Assembly (NCBI RefSeq): GCF_002632485.1 | Contig: NZ_NIBU01000015.1 | Span: forward strand, 20,399 to 84,398 | Origin: Xenorhabdus innexi | GTDB lineage: Bacteria; Pseudomonadota; Gammaproteobacteria; Enterobacterales; Enterobacteriaceae | Direction: 5' to 3' | DNA: 64,000 bases | In this document: positions 60,645-64,000 of the stretch, one piece after another | Position numbering within the stretch: the stretch's first letter is position 1 | Layout: each line of letters begins with the position of its first letter | Translations under genes and position numbers: made by a program | Notes under the pieces: generated by a model | What the model was told of the DNA's origin: nothing | What the model saw: the letters and a program-made list of their open reading frames with translations, nothing else | The model's database searches: none

Positions 60645-62171
60645 ATGACCCTTGCGATTACCTACACACGAGCCACAATAGGTGTCGATTCCCCAATTGT
60701 CACAATAGAAGCACATATCAGTAATGGTCTGCCGGGTTTAACGCTAGTCGGTTTACCCGAAACGACAGTCAAGGAGGCCAGAGATCGTGTCAGAAGTGCA
60801 TTGATCAACAGTGGCTTTACCTATCCGGCAAAAAGGATCACGGTTAATCTGGCTCCAGCAGACCTTCCTAAAGAAGGGGGAAGGTATGATTTGCCTATTG
60901 CCATTGCAATTCTGGCAGCTTCGGAACAGATCCCGTCAAATGAATTACATCATTATGAATTTTTAGGGGAACTTGCGCTATCAGGAGAAATACGCAGGGT
61001 TATGGGAGCCATTCCCGCTGCACTCAGTGCCAAAAACTCAGAAAGGCAGTTGATTTTATCTGTAGAAAATCAAGCTGAACTGGCTATTTTATCTCAGAAT
61101 GAAACGTTACTAGCTAACCACTTACTGCAAGTCTGTCACTTCCTGCGAGGTGAAAAAACTATCTTATCTTCTCCTGACCCGATAACTCTACAAACCGAGC
61201 CATCTGTTCTGGATCTACAGGATATTATTGGGCAGGAACAAGCTAAACGGGCTCTGGAGATAACAGCAGCAGGTGGTCATAATCTCCTGCTACTCGGGCC
61301 TCCGGGGACAGGTAAAACAATGCTGGCCAGCCGGTTATGTGATCTGCTGCCACCTTTAACGCATCAGGAAGCGTTACACGTCGCTGCAATTAATAGTCTG
61401 GCTGGTCAGTCAGTTCATCCTCAAAAATGGCATATACGGCCATTTAGAGCGCCTCATCACAGCTCATCAATGGCTGCCCTTGTAGGAGGAGGCTCGATTC
61501 CTAAACCAGGCGAAATTTCCCTTGCGCATAATGGCGTTTTATTTCTGGATGAATTACCAGAATTTAACCGCACTGTCCTTGATGCGTTACGTGAGCCATT
61601 AGAATCTGGCGAAATTGTTATATCACGTGCCAGAGCAAAAGTTTGTTTTCCTGCTCGGGTTCAATTAATCGCCGCCATGAATCCCAGCCCGACGGGGTAT
61701 CATCAGGGAGTACATAATCGCAGCAGTCCACAGCAGATATTACGTTATCTTTCCAAACTATCAGGCCCCTTTTTAGACCGTTTTGACCTTTCTATAGACG
61801 TTCCTCTGCTTCCTCCCGGGATCCTGAGCAAATCATCAACAAAAAATGGTGAAAGTAGTCACGAAGTCAAAAAGAGAGTAGAAAATGCCAGAAACATACA
61901 AATAGAACGCAATGGATATGTAAATGCTCACCTTAACCGTAAGCAAACAGAAACAGTTTGTAGATTAAAAATGGAAGATGCCCTCTTTCTGGAAAATACT
62001 CTACTAAAGCTAGGCCTCTCTGTCCGTGCATGGCACCGAATCTTAAAGGTCTCACGTACAATTGCAGATTTAAAAGGGCAAAAAACAATAGAAAAACCAG
62101 ATATTATGGAAGCACTCAGTTACCGGAGTATGGATAGGTTACTTATTCAGCTGCAAAATCAGATTGGATAA
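60645..62171 (+). CDS. yifB: YifB, ComM-like Mg-chelatase family AAA+ ATPase
   Basis: I start at the ATG at 60645 (MTLAITYTRATIGVDSP), with AAGGAAAG upstream; the open frame could extend to a TTG. The 508-residue protein has an N-terminal Lon-protease-like fold (DLPKEGGRYDLPIAIAIL), AAA+ core with Walker A GPPGTGKT at 218-225, FLDELPEF (Walker B) and the C-terminal helical domain. ComM homologues are branch-migration helicases in natural transformation; role in enterobacteria is not certain. Divergent from ilvL, as in E. coli. Confidence 0.94.
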   Translation: MTLAITYTRATIGVDSPIVTIEAHISNGLPGLTLVGLPETTVKEARDRVRSALINSGFTYPAKRITVNLAPADLPKEGGRYDLPIAIAILAASEQIPSNELHHYEFLGELALSGEIRRVMGAIPAALSAKNSERQLILSVENQAELAILSQNETLLANHLLQVCHFLRGEKTILSSPDPITLQTEPSVLDLQDIIGQEQAKRALEITAAGGHNLLLLGPPGTGKTMLASRLCDLLPPLTHQEALHVAAINSLAGQSVHPQKWHIRPFRAPHHSSSMAALVGGGSIPKPGEISLAHNGVLFLDELPEFNRTVLDALREPLESGEIVISRARAKVCFPARVQLIAAMNPSPTGYHQGVHNRSSPQQILRYLSKLSGPFLDRFDLSIDVPLLPPGILSKSSTKNGESSHEVKKRVENARNIQIERNGYVNAHLNRKQTETVCRLKMEDALFLENTLLKLGLSVRAWHRILKVSRTIADLKGQKTIEKPDIMEALSYRSMDRLLIQLQNQIG

Positions 62172-62176
62172 TGTAG

Positions 62177-62203
62177 AAAAGGGGGCGTATTTGCCCCCTC
62201 TTG
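62177..62203. terminator. Bidirectional terminator between yifB and maoP
   Basis: GGGGGC and GCCCCC form a 6-bp G-C stem with a 6-nt loop. TCTTG follows on the plus strand and TTTTC on the minus strand, so it can stop both convergent genes. Confidence 0.75.
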
Positions 62204-62228
62204 TAGACCCTTCATTACAATGATGATA

Positions 62229-62567
62229 TTAATCATCACTATCAGTGAAATCCTCAGCAGGATCTAACTGTGGTTTTCCGCCTGAAAGAGTATGGAAACG
62301 TTTTGGACGTCTGATTTTTTCCAAATACTTAAACCATATTTTTTCCGCTATTGTTACAGGTGCACGTTCGCCGCGGCAAACTGCTACAAACAGTTTTTCT
62401 TCTTCTGTTTGCGGTTCACGTTTACCAAGATCCAATTCATTGAACGCATGACCATGGCGTTCTAGCAATTGGGCCTCTTTGATGGTGAAATCACCGTGAC
62501 GGGAAAATCCACGTGGATAATGTTTATTATCAAAAAAACGATTAGTCGTGATGAAGCTTTCAGCCAT
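62229..62567 (-). CDS. maoP: Macrodomain Ori organisation protein MaoP
   Basis: The ATG at 62567 ([21 protein letters not shown]) has GGAG upstream and gives 112 residues, as in E. coli MaoP (YifE, DUF413). Near-identity over the whole length, including the C-terminal FTDSDD. It acts with the maoS site to set up the Ori macrodomain. I could not place maoS with confidence. Divergent from hdfR. Confidence 0.95.
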   Translation of the reverse strand: MAESFITTNRFFDNKHYPRGFSRHGDFTIKEAQLLERHGHAFNELDLGKREPQTEEEKLFVAVCRGERAPVTIAEKIWFKYLEKIRRPKRFHTLSGGKPQLDPAEDFTDSDD

Positions 62568-62683
62568 CTGACACACTCCTAACTCTACTGTCATACTAAT
62601 TATGGCGCGGAGTATTAGGGAGGCTTGACATTCTGTAAAACAAAATATTTAAATCTTAACGACAAAAACTATTGGAGATGCAT

Positions 62684-63520
62684 GTGGACACCGAATTACT
62701 GAAAACCTTTTTGGAAGTCAGTAAGACTCGTCACTTTGGTCGGGCAGCTGAATCACTCTATCTAACACAATCCGCTGTTAGCTTTCGAATCCGACAACTG
62801 GAAAATCAACTTGGTGCTAATTTATTCACACGACATCGCAATAATATTCGTCTGACAGCGGCGGGTGAACGGCTGGTTCCCTATGCAGAATCGTTAATGA
62901 ATACCTGGCAGTTAGCGAAAAAAGAGATCAACTATGTCTCACAACATACAGAGCTCTCCATCGGTGCTACAGCATCTCTGTGGGAAGCCTATCTAACCCC
63001 TTGGTTAAATATTTTTTATAAAGATAATCAAGGTATAAGAATTGAATCACGCGTTTCTACGCGGCAATCTCTAGTTAAACAACTACACTCTCGTGAATTA
63101 GATCTTTTAATCACAACAGAACCACCAAAAATGGATGAATTCCAGAGCCAGCTGATCGGAGGCATTCAGCTTGTTTTATTAACTACCCAGAATAATCTTG
63201 AACAAGGTATAGAAAACTACATAAAACTAGAATGGGGAGCCAATTTTCACCAACAAGAGCAACAGATTCTGAAAAATGATCACCCTCCCATCATAACAAC
63301 TACCTCAGCTCATATCGCCAGAGAGTTATTGGAAAGTGTCAATGCTGCGACATTTCTGCCTGTTCACTGGCTTGAAGAATATTCTAAACTTGTCTTAGCA
63401 CCAGATAACGAACAGATTAAACGGCCACTATATGCAGTCTGGTTGCAAAATAGTGACCAACATGCACTTATCCAACAATTAGTAAAAATACCTGTTGAAA
63501 AAGCACCTGTGACAATCTGA
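62684..63520 (+). CDS. hdfR: LysR-type regulator HdfR
   Basis: The GTG at 62684 has GGAG at 6-nt spacing and starts [25 protein letters not shown], in line with E. coli HdfR ([13 protein letters not shown]). In-frame ATG and TTG codons 2-4 codons earlier overlap that ribosome site. The 278-residue protein has the LysR winged helix ([16 protein letters not shown]) and effector domain. HdfR represses flhDC and affects gltBD in E. coli. Confidence 0.93.
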   Translation: MDTELLKTFLEVSKTRHFGRAAESLYLTQSAVSFRIRQLENQLGANLFTRHRNNIRLTAAGERLVPYAESLMNTWQLAKKEINYVSQHTELSIGATASLWEAYLTPWLNIFYKDNQGIRIESRVSTRQSLVKQLHSRELDLLITTEPPKMDEFQSQLIGGIQLVLLTTQNNLEQGIENYIKLEWGANFHQQEQQILKNDHPPIITTTSAHIARELLESVNAATFLPVHWLEEYSKLVLAPDNEQIKRPLYAVWLQNSDQHALIQQLVKIPVEKAPVTI

Positions 63521-63621
63521 TGATATTTAACTAGAGATGATAGAGAGACACAAAGACTCTCAAAAAGTGGGAGGATTACTCACCAAAGGGCGGTGAAAGA
63601 TTAGTAGTAAAAAATAAATAG

Positions 63622-63648
63622 AAAAAACCCAGCTAAAGTTAGCTGGGC
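63622..63648 (-). terminator. Terminator of the rRNA/tRNA operon
   Basis: CCCAGCTAA and TTAGCTGGG-type arms form a stem of 8-9 bp with a short loop, followed by TTTTTTC on the minus strand, about 40 nt past tRNA-Trp. Confidence 0.85.
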
Positions 63649-63688
63649 TATTAATCTGAAAATCTTAAATTATTACTTAATTATTAAC

Positions 63689-63764
63689 TGGCAGGGGCGG
63701 AGAGACTCGAACTCCCAACACCCGGTTTTGGAGACCGGTGCTCTACCAATTGAACTACGCCCCT
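63689..63764 (-). tRNA. trpT: tRNA-Trp (anticodon CCA)
   Basis: The gene reads AGGGGCGTAGTTCAATTGG from 63764 with anticodon CCA in the CTCCAAA loop and the encoded 3' CCA. It lies after tRNA-Asp at the distal end of a ribosomal operon, as in E. coli rrnC (aspT-trpT). Confidence 0.97.
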
Positions 63765-63772
63765 AAATACGG

Positions 63773-63849
63773 TGGCGGTGCGGACGGGACTCGAACCCGC
63801 GACCCCCGGCGTGACAGGCCGGTATTCTAACCAACTGAACTACCGCACC
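63773..63849 (-). tRNA. aspT: tRNA-Asp (anticodon GTC)
   Basis: A 77-nt tRNA reading GGTGCGGTAGTTCAGTTGG from 63849, anticodon GTC in CTGTCAC, T-arm GGGTTCGAGTCCC, and encoded CCA. Eight bases separate it from tRNA-Trp. Confidence 0.97.
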
Positions 63850-63901
63850 ACCGAATTTCTTTTTCAGGCTGCCTTTTGGGCGGGCAACGTGATTTAATTT
63901 A

Positions 63902-64000
63902 ATGTCTGGCAGTGTCCTACTCTCACATGGGGAGACCCCACACTACCATCGGCGCTACGGCGTTTCACTGCTGAGTTCGGCATGGGGTCAGGTGGGACCA
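63902..64000 (-). rRNA. rrf: 5S ribosomal RNA (partial, 5' end outside window)
   Basis: The minus-strand sequence reads GGTCCCACCTGACCCCATGC at the window edge and continues through GTGAAACGCCGTAGCGCCGA to the GCCAGACAT 3' end, matching enterobacterial 5S rRNA. About 20 nt of the 5' end are missing. With tRNA-Asp and tRNA-Trp it forms the distal end of an rrnC-type operon. Confidence 0.95.

Overview
The window comes from a gamma-proteobacterium of the order Enterobacterales. Nearly every gene and the gene order match the E. coli hdfR-ilv-rho-wec-hem-cya-xerC-uvrD-recQ segment near 85 min, but the DNA is clearly AT-richer, with very AT-rich intergenic stretches. Together with the accessory genes this points to the Morganellaceae side of the order. 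Xenorhabdus or Photorhabdus is my best guess, but the sequence alone does not settle the genus.

Layout from left to right. 1-2474: a partial LacI-family regulator and an MHS-type MFS transporter, with a 16-bp perfect palindrome upstream that looks like the regulator's operator. 2475-16593: yigL, pldB, recQ, pldA, yigI, an unrecognised ORF with a permuted papain-like His/Cys pattern, rarD, a vapBC toxin-antitoxin pair with its operator, corA, uvrD (with a LexA box), yigB, xerC and yigA. 16618-25658: dapF, lptM, cyaY, cyaA (TTG start, CRP site, His/Asp-rich insertion) and the hemCDXY operon. 25729-26235: the small RNA gene glmZ on the minus strand, with a sigma-54 promoter, two GlrR-type sites, an IHF-type site and a 7 x 9-bp tandem repeat lying between promoter and activator sites. 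26450-28439: tRNA Pro, Leu, His and Arg, then thrP (yifK). 28710-41624: the complete enterobacterial common antigen (ECA) cluster wecA-wzzE-wecBC-rffGH-wecDE-wzxE-wecF-wzyE-wecG, read on the minus strand with many 4-nt stop/start overlaps. 41990-49385: rho (long leader region with degenerate repeats), trxA, rhlB, gppA and rep. 49668-50783: a class II histone-deacetylase-like amidohydrolase where E. coli has ppiC. 50840-60080: ilvC/ilvY and the ilvLGMEDA operon with its attenuator and an intact ilvG. 60645-63517: yifB, maoP and hdfR. 63689-64000: tRNA-Trp, tRNA-Asp and the 5S rRNA end of a ribosomal operon on the minus strand.

How the genes work together. The wec/rff genes supply every nucleotide-sugar and lipid-linked step of ECA synthesis. 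ilvGMEDA with ilvC makes isoleucine and valine under leader-peptide attenuation and IlvY control. hemCDXY carries uroporphyrinogen synthesis. cyaA makes cAMP. GlmZ, a cell-envelope sRNA acting on glmS (glucosamine-6-phosphate synthase), lies close to the ECA genes that consume UDP-GlcNAc.

The least ordinary parts are the glmZ control region with its expandable spacer, the lone His/Cys ORF at 8202-8858, the repeat-filled rho upstream region, the His/Asp-rich insertion in CyaA, and the deacetylase-like gene between rep and ilvC. I saw no insertion sequence, prophage or CRISPR array.
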